Counted from the first letter of the stretch, positions 50,901 to 60,879 are shown. The stretch: 64,000 nt of DNA from Poteriospumella lacustris (GCA_008000375.1 SMOI01000179.1:1-64000); one strand, 5' to 3'. The notes: generated by a model from the sequence alone, not told the origin. A program made the numbers and translations.

Positions 50901-51705
50901 GCCGCCCGATAAATTGAGTCTACTTATAACTCACCACTGTTTATGAAATTGAGTCGCGTTTATTCTTTCATTTATGGCGTTGAGATTATTTTAGCAGTGA
51001 CCAATCTGTGTTGGGAGAGATGGAACAGAGAGATGGAAGTGTCAGTGTGACATTAGCAGCCTCTTCCGTTAACGGCATTGGTTGGTAAGGATGGGAGGGG
51101 TGATTCGTCTTCTTCTTCTCCATATGTGGTATCGACTCATGTGATCCTGTGGAGGAGGGGTCAACGTATGGTCTTCAGAGACATTGCCGACATCGACTGG
51201 ACAGCGACTCGTTCAACCGCAGCTGTTCGAATAGGAACCGTTGGTCATAGGCGAACAGATCACGGGCCACTCCAATGCCTGGTTGATGAATGAGGATGCT
51301 GTTCGCGAACCTGCAAAGGTCATTGGCATCCCGCGCCATACAGCCTACGTCTTCAAGGGTGGATTGAACGCACGTACCTACCGGCTAGTTGAACGAGAAT
51401 CTCCACCATCAACAGAGATGGATGGTACGTTGGTCACATAACGTACACCCAAGTCACTGATTGCCTCGTTGAAATGCTGGTGATCTCGGACAGATCCAGC
51501 CATGTTTATCACGCGACTCATACCCCCGTCTTGGATGAAACCAGAGGCGGCAAGTACTCGAATCGAGCGAGATCGGTGCAGAGCACCAGACTGAAAACGC
51601 TTCTCGATGACGACGTCATCGTCGAGCACAGTACCAAGTGCTACGCAACCATGCTGTGTTGTGAGACAGCACAAAGATCGATTTGCCATTTACTGAGCCA
51701 CCCGA
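50901..51705 (-). pseudogene. Decayed DUF285 remnant and intergenic
   Basis: 51060-51560 parallels 36520-36886 and 39300-39600 (GACATCGACTGGACAGCGAC, GGGTGGATTGAACG, CACTGATTGCCTCGTTGAAA). On minus, 51560-51440 reads GGMSRVINMAGSVRDHQHFNEAIS, a head remnant. From 51600 to 51705 nothing is recognised beyond the GATGACGACGTCATCGTCG near-palindrome. Confidence 0.58.
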
Positions 51706-53448
51706 TCAAAAGATCTCTTCATCCCATCTGCCAAAAGAGAACCTCCCATGGTCGACAAAGCCCTCTGCTGCACTCGCCACCAATTTCGTATCCCACCTCA
51801 ACAACGACCCTTTTTTGCACTGTGACCCTCGCACTATCCCCCGACACGTCACCAACGTCCGTGTATCCCATCTCGACAACGACTGGTTGAACGACACCGC
51901 CTCATTAAACATACCGTCCATCGCTATCACCTGCGATACATCCCACTTGGTCAACGACTGGTTGAACGACCTTGCCTCAAACCACATAGCGCTCATGTTC
52001 CGCACATGACCCACCGACCAACGCCAAACATTCTGGTTGAACAGCACAGCCCCTCTGAACATTCCCCGCATATCCACCACCGACGACACGTCCCAGCTGC
52101 CCAGCGGCTTATTGAACGCTTTGCAGTCCCAGAACATCTCGCTCATGTCTTGGACACGCCCCACCGACCAGTGACCAATCGCCTGGTTGAACTGCAAACA
52201 GCGAGTGAACATCCGTCGCATACAGCGAACATTGGACACGTCCCAACGAGCAAGCGGCTGATTGAACTGTTCACAGCCATCGAACATGCCTCGCATGTCG
52301 GTCACTTGGCTCACGTTCCACGTACCAATGGCACCGTTGAAGAATATCGCCCCCTCGAACATGGTCACCATCGATCGTACATTGCTCACGTCCCATCGAG
52401 ACAGATCTTCATTGTTGAAACTGTACACACGGCGAAATAGACCATCCATGTTCGTAACCCGCCGAACATCCCAGACTTCGATAGGTCCAAAGCGATTGCG
52501 AGTCGTTTCATCGGCCCATGACTTTGCCGCCATACGAATGGTACTGTCCGTGAGCGGTTCCCACATTATCTGTCGTATCTCACGGCAGATATCCAACGGC
52601 AGAAGATTGTTCAGGTAGGGTACCAATGCCCCCAATGGCACTTGCAACCAGTCGCAACTATTTATGTCGGTGGTTTCCGGGGTAGGGCAGGGCCGCATCT
52701 CCGTATCGGGGGGCGCATTTGCCGTGGACAACGATAAGACAGCTGTGGTAAACTCTCTTGTGTCAGCCTCTTCATCAATCTCTCCCATAGGTCTCCAATC
52801 TCCCCAATGATAAGCACCTGAAAACCGATATCCGTTGCACTTGGTGCTCAGCCTCTTTTCTAAATCCTTCCAACTGTCCAAAGACTGATTGAACGACAAC
52901 GCGTAATCAAACATATCGTACATGTTCATCACGCGCGATACATTCCACTTATCGATCGGCTGATTGAAAAACCGAGCAGCATCAAACATGTGCGACATGT
53001 CCATCACTTGCGACACATTCCATCCTTCCAATGGCTGATTAAACCAACGCGCGCAATCAAACATATGTGACATATTCCTCACCTGGGATACATCCCAGTT
53101 GTCAATCGGCTGATTGAATGCCCATGCTTCATGGAACATACTTGACATGTTGGTCACCCGCGATACATTCCAATGACTCAATGGTTGATTGAAGGACCGC
53201 ACTTGATGGAACATATGCGATATGTTCGTCACGCGCGACACATCCCAACTGTCTATCGGCTGATTGAATGCGGATGCACCGTCAAACATATGCGGCTGGT
53301 TGAAGGAGGAAGCTCCACGGAACATGTTCAACATATTGGTCACTCCCGACACATCCCAGTCGTCTATCGGTTGGTTGAATGCTCGCGCATCGTTGAACAT
53401 TCGCTCCATTTTCGACGACGGTATCCGTTGCCAACTCGAAAGAATCAT
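51706..53448 (-). CDS. Divergent two-module DUF285 repeat protein, atypical N-terminus, about 580 aa
   Basis: The first ATG in frame is 53448. Head 1 is missing. The protein starts in a degenerate repeat (SSWQRIPSSKMERMF) and goes on with FNQPIDDWDVSGVTNM units, one internally deleted (SSFNQPHMFDGASAF). Module 1 has about eight repeats, ends SLDSWKDLEKRLS and is followed by an acidic linker (EIDEEADTREF). Head 2 is diverged (DWLQVPLGALVPYLNN, CREIRQIMWEPLTD, NRFGPIEVWDVRRV), then about eight repeats and the tail (GSQCKKGSLLRWDTKL). A separate frame just upstream (53668-53410) might supply an N-terminal exon, but it has no ATG and I found no convincing splice pair. Confidence 0.72.
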   Translation of the reverse strand: MILSSWQRIPSSKMERMFNDARAFNQPIDDWDVSGVTNMLNMFRGASSFNQPHMFDGASAFNQPIDSWDVSRVTNISHMFHQVRSFNQPLSHWNVSRVTNMSSMFHEAWAFNQPIDNWDVSQVRNMSHMFDCARWFNQPLEGWNVSQVMDMSHMFDAARFFNQPIDKWNVSRVMNMYDMFDYALSFNQSLDSWKDLEKRLSTKCNGYRFSGAYHWGDWRPMGEIDEEADTREFTTAVLSLSTANAPPDTEMRPCPTPETTDINSCDWLQVPLGALVPYLNNLLPLDICREIRQIMWEPLTDSTIRMAAKSWADETTRNRFGPIEVWDVRRVTNMDGLFRRVYSFNNEDLSRWDVSNVRSMVTMFEGAIFFNGAIGTWNVSQVTDMRGMFDGCEQFNQPLARWDVSNVRCMRRMFTRCLQFNQAIGHWSVGRVQDMSEMFWDCKAFNKPLGSWDVSSVVDMRGMFRGAVLFNQNVWRWSVGHVRNMSAMWFEARSFNQSLTKWDVSQVIAMDGMFNEAVSFNQSLSRWDTRTLVTCRGIVRGSQCKKGSLLRWDTKLVASAAEGFVDHGRFSFGRWDEEIF

Positions 53449-53956
53449 TGGCAAACTGCTCTTCCAACGGCGGAAATTTCACACCCAACTTACGCCCATG
53501 CTTCAACTGAAAGAACTCGTCGGTGTATTCAGGGTGGACGCGAGGAGTTATTTTGTGTGGCTCGGAGGATAAAGAAAGAAGAAGCGAGAATAATAGTCGC
53601 CCAGACCTGTCGTAATCGACCGGAGGCGGTGCTGGTACCAACAAATAGTTACGACCCCGGTATGACACGCGGACTTACGGAGACACCTCAACACACACAA
53701 AGCACAAATACAAAACACTAGACACCCTCATACGACATACGAACGATATGAACCAGGCCTACAGCACCCACCCCCTCTTCCCCCCTTCCTCCCCAACACC
53801 TCCTCACACAGCGGTTCTTCTGCCCGTCCAGCTGCACCTCCGATACGCTTACAAACCACCCTCATCAGGCAGGCCACCCTGCTGGCCAGACCAGGCCAGC
53901 CACAGACCTGGCGGTACGTAACACGTGTGTGTGTGTGCATCCACCGTGCGCTCAGC
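53449..53956. other. Intergenic between the last array gene and the ROCO gene
   Basis: It contains the uncertain upstream frame of the gene at 51706-53448 and two GTAAGT-like donors on minus near 53500 and 53680. The part next to the ROCO stop (53730-53950) is C-rich on plus and has a GTGTGTGTGTG run at 53924. No RNA gene seen. Confidence 0.5.
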
Positions 53957-56900
53957 TCACCCGCCGTACACCGCCACCACTCGCAAGCACTTCCGCCCGT
54001 CTCGACGGAATCGCTCCCGACAGCCACGGCTCGCATCGGCACACACAAACGCCACGTCCCCATCGTCGCTCCATATGCGAGCCAATCCACTGCGGGCCGC
54101 TTCGGGGTCCCGCAACGACTCCGTAAACAACGCTTTCATCGCGCGAATAAACTCCCACGACACGCGTCGCTCTCGGTCGAGCGGTTGCTGTCCGATGGTG
54201 TTCACCGCCGCAGCGGTGGCGTTCGACGGCGGCCCCGCCACCCCAGGAGCGGTCGCCCCTCCGGCGTCTTCCATAGGCGACGCCATTGCCGAGGTGACGT
54301 CGTTTCGATAGGCGTCCACCAACGTCCCCAGCTCCTTCGACACGTCGCTCAGAATCGTCGTCGTGGCGCCGTACAGAGCATCCGCCGCAAGCGTCGGTAC
54401 GCCGGCCGCCTTCAAGGCGACCCCCGCCAAGACCATCGACACCTGCAGGGCGCGCAAGAGATATCGATGCCACTTGCCTTTGCTGACGCGCAACTCGTAC
54501 GCCGCATCCGACTGCGCCACGCTCCCACACACGGGACACACGCAGCAGACGTTGTACCGCTTCGTGAACACGGACGATACCATCGCCCCCAGCGACTGCG
54601 CCTTTGCCGGTTGTAAGAACACGAGCAACGGGAAGTCGCACAGGTTGCGACTGATGTTTAGCTGCGCACGAAAGAGGTTGTTCAAGGTCGATTCCATCGC
54701 CAACAACCGACTACGGTCGACCACCGCCAACGGTGAAGTCACCGCCACAGCGACCGCCGCGGCTGCGGTGGCTGATTCGCAGGCCTCATGCAGCTTGGTA
54801 ATCTCTTGTACCATCTGCGCTATCGTCTCCGAGAACAGACGATGCAGCGACTTCGCGTCTTCCACTAGCTGCTCAATGCTGCGATGCTGTAACTGAACGC
54901 TGGCGACCAACTCATGTGGCAGATTCGCCTTCGAGTCTTCGTCCGTCAAACCTTCCAACGGGAAATACCCATACAAAAACTTCTGCAGCTGGACGCGAAT
55001 GTCCTGTCCGTGCGCCTCCGCTTCCTTTAGCTCTCGCTCCACATCGGCAGCCCACCGAGGCGACACCGAGCTCCACAGCGTCGACCGCGGGTCCGGATAC
55101 ACACAATACTCGCGCAGCCCTTCCCCATCGACCAGTCGTCGACACGTGGCGTTGATCGCCTGCAGTCCCATCCACACAACGTCGTCCTTTCGAACGACGT
55201 CATCGAACGTCAATCCCCTTAAATCTTTCGACACGTCCACGATCACTTCGAACCCGTCCCCCAGCGACTCGTGACGATGCGGCCGTACGATGTACGTCGT
55301 GCGACGTTGTCCGTCGTCCGTCATCGCGTAGATGGCGTCCTTGTAAATCCGCGGACTTCGACAGCTTGGGACCAGCGACAACACGCATTGACACAGCGTC
55401 ACGAAGAAGTCGGGCCCCCAATCGACCGCCTTCTCTGGATCCAACGTGTACCAGCGATGGATACGACGCGTCGTCTCCGCACGAAACTCTGGAGGACGCA
55501 TGTCCTCAGCGCCCACACGCTGGCTGATCAACCCGATCACCAGAAACAAGTCGTCGTCGGAGGCGGCGGCAGACGGCGGCAGAGTCTCTACCTGTCCACT
55601 CACCGCATCGTACGCTGTGATGCGCGTGAACAGCCCCACGTCCACCAACAGCTCTGCCGCATCAAAGTTCATCTTGATCGTCTCCCGCACAATGTCTCGC
55701 ACCGCGGCACGACGAATCACCACCGCGAACCGTCGACGTATATCGTCCAAGACCTTGCCAAACAGCCAGTGGCTCAACGCCTCCACCGATGTGACGATTA
55801 TATCCTCTTTGCCTGGACCAGCAGACAGGCGCAGGATGCGACGTGTTCTTAGACTGTCCGCCACCCACCACCGCACCAACAGATCCAACGACCCCCAGAG
55901 CTCGTCATACTCGAGATAGCCACCGTCCAACAACCGTCGTCGGACCTCCGCCTGGTACTCGGTCTCCTCTACGAACTGACTGGCGATAGGCTCCCGATCA
56001 AACGAGTCTCGCAGGTACTCCACGACGGGAAACGAGGCCGCTGTTGTCGCTGTACGCACTTCGGGAAAAGCACGCTGCTGTGTAACCCATGTCTCAATGG
56101 TCGCACACACGGACATGACGTCGTGCTCGTTGCGGCAATCGACGGAAACACAGGGATAGAACGCGAACGTCGACGCCAATGCAGGCGTCTCTTGACACTG
56201 CTTGAGCCGTTTCCGAATCTCCGATCGGCGGGGCATCTCCGCCTCCGGCAGTACGCCGCTGAACTTGTTGAGCAACGTGATCACGGCGGTCTTGTTGGTG
56301 GGAGGCTGTGAGGCACCCTGCAGCGCGTTGTGGATCTGGCCGAGCCATTGTCGATACTGCGATACCACCTCCTCTGCCGAGTACGCCCGATGCTCCGTGT
56401 CACTCCGTTTCAACACCAACGGCAACACGACCACGTAGATGGACTGCGGCACGTTCAGAAACTGCCGATACACCTTCCGAAACTCCTCGTGGCCACCGTA
56501 GTCGTGCAGCACGTACTCCACCTCCTGTGGGTTATCCACTCTGTGTATCAATAGGCCTGGTGTACGCTCATTGTGGCCAACCAGTTCCGCCATCGCTGGG
56601 CGAGAGACGAGGGCAGATGCTCGATCGAACCACGTCGTTCGTTTTTGCAGCTTCTTCTGCAGCCACGACGACAGAGTCGTCTTGCCGGCCAACTTCTCGC
56701 CACACACGTGCACATTCACCGTGAGCCGTGAGCGTGTCGATGTCCCTTTAAAGCCTCTCTGCAGATTGAATAGCCCCATGTCGTAATCAAAAATCTCTCG
56801 AAGGTATGCCGCATAGTGAGGATTCGACAATGAGTACGCCACCATTTTACCAACAATGTCATGTAGATGCATTTTCAAAGCCGGCCGATCGTTAAGTCTT

Positions 56901-59335
56901 GTAACGACTTCCTTGGTCAGAAACGATACTGATTTCTCAAAGTATAACATACCATCGCCCAACAACCACCGAACCACCTCCACATTGCTATTGTATCCTG
57001 CTGCCCAGTGCAATGGCAGACGACCCTCCTTGTCCGCCACTCTCACAGCCTCCGGATGTTGCTCCCACAACCACCGAACCACCTCCACATTGCTGTTGTA
57101 TCCTGCGGCCCAGTGCAAGGGTAGACGACCCTCCTTGTCCGCCACCCTCACACCCTCCGGATGTTGCTCCCACAACCACCGAACCACCTCCACATTGCTG
57201 TTATTTACAGCTGCCCAGTGCAATGGCAGACGACCCTCCTTGTCCGCCACCCTCACATCTTCCGGATGTCGCCCCAGCAACCACCGAACCATCTCCACAT
57301 TGCTGTTGTCTCTTGCTGCCCAGTGCAATGGCAGACGACCCTCCTCATCCGCCACCCTCACATCTTCCGGATGTTGCTCCCACAACCACCGAACCACCTC
57401 CACATTGCTGTTGTATCCTGCTGCCCAGTGCAATGGCAGACGACCCTCCTTGTCCGCCACCCTCACACCCTCCGGATGTTGCTCCCACAACCACCGAACC
57501 ACCTCCACATTGCTGTTGTATCCTGCTGCCAAGTGCAATGGCAGACGACCCTCCTCATCCGCCACCCTCACACCCTCTGAGCGTTGGTTTAACAGCCACT
57601 TAATCACTGTGACATTGTTGTTGCCCTGAAAAGTCCTTATGAAAGACACCCATGTCAACAACGCGGTGTAATTGACGACGCGGAGGCGCTGTAGTTGCGT
57701 CGCATTGTTGTCGCCGAGTCGGCTGTGGGCGAACCTGACGCCGCCGTCGCCGCCGCCGCCGCTGTTGCGGCCCTTGCGGTCATCGAGCTGCACCGCGTCG
57801 CAGTAGCACTGCAGACAGCTGCAGATGCGACGGTCGAGGGCGACAGTCGAATCGCTGCAGCTCCACGCGACGGCGAAGCGCACGAGACATGCGACCAGGC
57901 CGCCGAGTGACACGAGGTCCAACGCCTTCGCCGCTGTCACTTTCTCGAAGGAGACGAGCATATCCAGCGACTCACCGAGCAGCGCCATGTGCTCGTCTCG
58001 GTGGGGGCGCAGCGCGTCGCAAACGTGTCGCGGGAGGCACAGTGACTCGGCGACCTCCGCCACCTCTACCACGTCCATTGCCTTGTCGCTGTCGCTCGCT
58101 GTAGCTGTCGGTGGAAAGTCCTCTGTTGGGAAATCATCGTCCCGGGAGATGACCGGGAAGCTGTCGACGCTGGGGATCTGCGACTGCTTCTCCTGCTTTG
58201 ATCTCTTCGGTGCGACTTCTGGCGGTGGGCCCGAGACGGGCGGCGTCTCGTTGGTGGTCGCCGTTAGCTGACCGTCGGTGGGTTTGGTGGCATCGTGTGA
58301 CGAAGGCGGCGCGATATACGCTGTCTCGCCGGTCACAGATTCTTCCTGGCCTTTGGTGGCGTCTTTCTTCGTGGGGGTAATCGTGGCATCGAGCAAAGCG
58401 CTGGCCATGGCGCGTTGGGTTGTGGGTAAATCGGGCCGTTTCATCGCCTCAAGCAGCGCAGTGACTGTCACGGCGGTGTCTTCCTCGTCGAACTTGTAGC
58501 GCAAGTACAGCTCTCGAAGACCCTCGATCGCATACATCGCCTCGCCTATCATGCGATATCCGGGGGCTGATGCTGATGCGGGTATCTCTGATGCCGGCGT
58601 AGCCACAGACGCTGCAGCCGTCGCCGTCGAAGACGCAGACGACCGCGGTGCGCAGAAAACGAAATCCTTCTTCGCGGCGTTGTGGCATTGCTGTACCAGC
58701 CGGGAGAGTATCTTCTTGTCCACAGGCTCCGTCTGACGTTTTTTCGTGTTCGGTCCGTTGAAGATCGAGGGGTCCAGAATCTTGTCCACCGGTAGCATCT
58801 TTTTCCTCTTCTCGGCACCTGCGTCGCCGAACGACGCCTGCAGAGCCTCAAACAACCGCACATAGGCTATGGAATCATGCCCTCGTGGCTCTTCCACGTT
58901 TTGCAGCTCTAGAATCAATGAATTGTCCGTGGTGTAGTGGTGGAGTGTCAGCAGAATTGAAGCGGTGCAGGTTAACGAGTATAGCGTCAGTTCCCACTGT
59001 ATCCATCCACAAACGCCGCAAGAATACGACAGAATAAGACCCGGAATGAGCACAGCACGCGACATTAACGACAAGCCTACCTGCGCTGATTTTGTGGAAT
59101 CGCCGTCGGGCAGATCCAACTTGCAGGTGACGCTGAAATTGCGCAGATTTGTCTCCAGAAATCCGTCGATTGCTTTGATGCGAGCTTCAACATCGGCAGC
59201 TGTGCTAATGGACATTTTTATGGATGTCCATTGAACAGCACCAGAGAGTGGCTTCACGTGATACGGTGCTGTATCAATCGGTTGGGCAGGTTCTGCAGCT
59301 GCTGTCTTCGAATCAACATCCATGGGGGTCGACAT
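53957..59335 (-). CDS. ROCO-family protein: ankyrin repeats, Roc GTPase, COR
   Basis: Long frame of 1792 codons; an 84-bp in-frame intron (59080-58997) is likely, giving about 1764 aa. Residue numbers are unspliced. 1-560: variable region with a low-complexity stretch near 330-420. 575-790: about six near-identical 35-residue ankyrin-like units (GRLPLHWAAGYNSNVEVVRW). 870-1070: Roc GTPase with P-loop GEKLAGKT (about 879), DYGGHEEF (about 945) and LLNKFS (about 1018); the last lacks the aspartate of canonical NKxD. 1085 to about 1330: COR-like region (VEYLRDSFDRE, LLDGGYLEYDELWG). The C-terminus has CCVCPVCG (about 1594) and a hydrophobic stretch (MVLAGVALKAAGVPTLAADAL). No kinase motif or LRR is seen. 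ROCO proteins are signalling GTPases that dimerise through COR; LRR-ROCO genes have been proposed as pathogen receptors in brown algae. Confidence 0.88.
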   Translation of the reverse strand: MSTPMDVDSKTAAAEPAQPIDTAPYHVKPLSGAVQWTSIKMSISTAADVEARIKAIDGFLETNLRNFSVTCKLDLPDGDSTKSAQVGLSLMSRAVLIPGLILSYSCGVCGWIQWELTLYSLTCTASILLTLHHYTTDNSLILELQNVEEPRGHDSIAYVRLFEALQASFGDAGAEKRKKMLPVDKILDPSIFNGPNTKKRQTEPVDKKILSRLVQQCHNAAKKDFVFCAPRSSASSTATAAASVATPASEIPASASAPGYRMIGEAMYAIEGLRELYLRYKFDEEDTAVTVTALLEAMKRPDLPTTQRAMASALLDATITPTKKDATKGQEESVTGETAYIAPPSSHDATKPTDGQLTATTNETPPVSGPPPEVAPKRSKQEKQSQIPSVDSFPVISRDDDFPTEDFPPTATASDSDKAMDVVEVAEVAESLCLPRHVCDALRPHRDEHMALLGESLDMLVSFEKVTAAKALDLVSLGGLVACLVRFAVAWSCSDSTVALDRRICSCLQCYCDAVQLDDRKGRNSGGGGDGGVRFAHSRLGDNNATQLQRLRVVNYTALLTWVSFIRTFQGNNNVTVIKWLLNQRSEGVRVADEEGRLPLHLAAGYNSNVEVVRWLWEQHPEGVRVADKEGRLPLHWAAGYNSNVEVVRWLWEQHPEDVRVADEEGRLPLHWAARDNSNVEMVRWLLGRHPEDVRVADKEGRLPLHWAAVNNSNVEVVRWLWEQHPEGVRVADKEGRLPLHWAAGYNSNVEVVRWLWEQHPEAVRVADKEGRLPLHWAAGYNSNVEVVRWLLGDGMLYFEKSVSFLTKEVVTRLNDRPALKMHLHDIVGKMVAYSLSNPHYAAYLREIFDYDMGLFNLQRGFKGTSTRSRLTVNVHVCGEKLAGKTTLSSWLQKKLQKRTTWFDRASALVSRPAMAELVGHNERTPGLLIHRVDNPQEVEYVLHDYGGHEEFRKVYRQFLNVPQSIYVVVLPLVLKRSDTEHRAYSAEEVVSQYRQWLGQIHNALQGASQPPTNKTAVITLLNKFSGVLPEAEMPRRSEIRKRLKQCQETPALASTFAFYPCVSVDCRNEHDVMSVCATIETWVTQQRAFPEVRTATTAASFPVVEYLRDSFDREPIASQFVEETEYQAEVRRRLLDGGYLEYDELWGSLDLLVRWWVADSLRTRRILRLSAGPGKEDIIVTSVEALSHWLFGKVLDDIRRRFAVVIRRAAVRDIVRETIKMNFDAAELLVDVGLFTRITAYDAVSGQVETLPPSAAASDDDLFLVIGLISQRVGAEDMRPPEFRAETTRRIHRWYTLDPEKAVDWGPDFFVTLCQCVLSLVPSCRSPRIYKDAIYAMTDDGQRRTTYIVRPHRHESLGDGFEVIVDVSKDLRGLTFDDVVRKDDVVWMGLQAINATCRRLVDGEGLREYCVYPDPRSTLWSSVSPRWAADVERELKEAEAHGQDIRVQLQKFLYGYFPLEGLTDEDSKANLPHELVASVQLQHRSIEQLVEDAKSLHRLFSETIAQMVQEITKLHEACESATAAAAVAVAVTSPLAVVDRSRLLAMESTLNNLFRAQLNISRNLCDFPLLVFLQPAKAQSLGAMVSSVFTKRYNVCCVCPVCGSVAQSDAAYELRVSKGKWHRYLLRALQVSMVLAGVALKAAGVPTLAADALYGATTTILSDVSKELGTLVDAYRNDVTSAMASPMEDAGGATAPGVAGPPSNATAAAVNTIGQQPLDRERRVSWEFIRAMKALFTESLRDPEAARSGLARIWSDDGDVAFVCADASRGCRERFRRDGRKCLRVVAVYGG
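56960..57600 (-). repeat. 105-bp tandem units encoding ankyrin-like repeats
   Basis: Six units of 105 bp, marked by GCCCAGTGCAATGGCAGACG-type sequence at about 57000, 57105, 57213, 57318, 57423 and 57528. Adjacent units differ at only a few bases, so they expanded recently or are homogenised. Lower-case differences include GGCCCAGTGCAAGGG in one unit and GCCAAGTGCAATGG in the last. Confidence 0.9.
58997..59080 (-). other. Predicted in-frame 84-bp intron in the ROCO gene
   Basis: Donor CAG|GTAGGC, acceptor GATGGATACAG|TGG, phase 0 and without stops. Removing it joins DSTKSAQ to WELTLYSL, leaving a hydrophilic, strand-like region, and removes a hydrophobic, cysteine-containing insert (IPGLILSYSCGVCGW) that fits poorly. 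It could also be retained and coding. Confidence 0.55.
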
Positions 59336-60003
59336 ATTTTGCAGGTAATAACGACAGCACCGAAAAATTAAAACTTCTTCGGACAGGGATTGAGAAATCT
59401 AGACGAATATGTGGAACGATATCTTGTAAAACTTTCACTGCGGTAAGTTCACAATGGTATCGTTGATCTGTTCGTCAGATTTTGATTTCGTTTATGGCTG
59501 GTTGTTGTCTTGTGAGAGGCGAAGAAGAAGAGCAAATCTATCCCATATCCTGAAAAGGAGGAAGCGAATCCGTGAAAAAAAAAAAAAAAAAAAAGAAATA
59601 CGTGAAAAATCCTCCTTTTTCTCCTTAAAATAATGAAAAGAGGCCTAAATAGCCAACGATCGGCGAAAAAAAGATGAAAGCGCGATAGATAAGGATAAGT
59701 CACACACAACCATGATCGGGGATAGACAGACAACAAATAAATGAGGGGTTAGAGAACAATGGGGATAGAGAATTTTATCGGGATAGTTAGTTGGGAAAGT
59801 TGGGATAGTTGGGACAGAGGTCGGGATAGAGATTAATTGGGATAAGAGATCCTTTGATAAGATTTCCAATGGAATCAAATCAACAAGACGACTCCTTTGA
59901 TTCACAATTCAAATCAGGCGTTCGTCTGTGTATCTTATCGCCACAGATTCCAGACCATGGGTACTACCAATATGAAGTTTGTCAGGGCCATTAGTATGGT
60001 CCT
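59336..60003. other. Intergenic between divergent genes, with GGGATA motifs and poly-A
   Basis: The shared upstream region of the ROCO gene (minus) and the membrane protein gene (plus). A run of about 21 A lies at 59574-59594. From 59716 to 59850 GGGATAG/GGGATAA occurs about six times, with variants such as GGGACAG. This could be a low-complexity tract or a cluster of binding sites. No gene seen. Confidence 0.6.
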
Positions 60004-60879
60004 ATGGTCCTATGTCGCAAAGAACAACGAGGGAGGCATCGGATTGTCACCGCAGTGTTCATGGGATTGATGATCAACCGTATTGGCATGAACAACTTCG
60101 TGTACACGACTCCGATGTTTTTGATCTTGGCAACCTCGTTGGGTCTAAAATTCGCGATGATAACCAAATTGGATCACTGTGCACACTTGTTGTTCATTGC
60201 GAAAAAGGAAGTGTATTTTATCTACGCGATGACCCTGCTGTACATCATCGTCACCGCCATTCCGTACGATTATTTTATCAGTACTGGGGCGCGCGAAGAC
60301 TCGAACCACAACAATCACAGCATTTGGCGTGAGAAAATGGTGTTTATCCCGTTCAATGCCGTCGCCTCGTACTTTCTGGTCACGTACATACTCATATGGC
60401 TCACCAGTCTGTTGAAAGAGCGCAAACGGTTCCAGCAGAATTTCCATATCATTGATGACGGGGACGCTGTGTGGAATCCGGTCCAAAGAGAGCCAAGTGC
60501 TACACTCCTGTCGCTGTACTTCAAAAACACCCAGTCGTTTATGAAGCAATACGAACTGATCGTGGCCCTGGATGTAGGTCTAGTGGTGGTGTATTCATGT
60601 TTGCTGATTTTCACGTTCTTTCGTGACGAAACCGTGGGACCGATAGACACATCGATGGCATTCATCATGGCGTATCAATTCGTCATCCCGTTCGTCGAGT
60701 TTTGTGAAATCAATCGCTTTGAGAAGGCGATTTCGAGCCGATATGCATTTCGCAACCTGCAAGGATCCCGCTACAACAACCTGACGATCTACGAGACCAA
60801 TATTCTGGTGGGTGTATTGGCGTCGGTGGTTGGCGTCATGATCAAAGTCTACCGTTCGAGCGGTCCCGTTCTCGCATAA
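60004..60879 (+). CDS. Multi-pass membrane protein of unknown family, 291 aa
   Basis: Hydrophobic segments at about residues 28-50, 68-88, 109-134, 185-206, 217-236 and 270-286 suggest six or so membrane helices. Polar connections include a charged loop (KERKRFQQNFHIIDDGD, residues about 138-154) and STGAREDSNHNNHS (91-104). I recognise no family. ATG 60004 is the first in frame. An ATG at 59957 opens another frame (MGTTNMKFVRAISMVLW) that reaches the same place through a tandem 8-bp repeat (ATGGTCCT twice, 59996-60011), so the real N-terminus may be longer if one repeat unit is an error or recent mutation. It is read away from the ROCO gene. Confidence 0.7.
   Translation: MVLCRKEQRGRHRIVTAVFMGLMINRIGMNNFVYTTPMFLILATSLGLKFAMITKLDHCAHLLFIAKKEVYFIYAMTLLYIIVTAIPYDYFISTGAREDSNHNNHSIWREKMVFIPFNAVASYFLVTYILIWLTSLLKERKRFQQNFHIIDDGDAVWNPVQREPSATLLSLYFKNTQSFMKQYELIVALDVGLVVVYSCLLIFTFFRDETVGPIDTSMAFIMAYQFVIPFVEFCEINRFEKAISSRYAFRNLQGSRYNNLTIYETNILVGVLASVVGVMIKVYRSSGPVLA

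Noticed and set aside
51378-51689. Frame 51689-51378 on minus as an independent small gene
   Set aside because: Its only recognisable part (SRVINMAGSVRDHQHFNEA) is the decayed head seen after other family genes, with unrelated sequence on either side.
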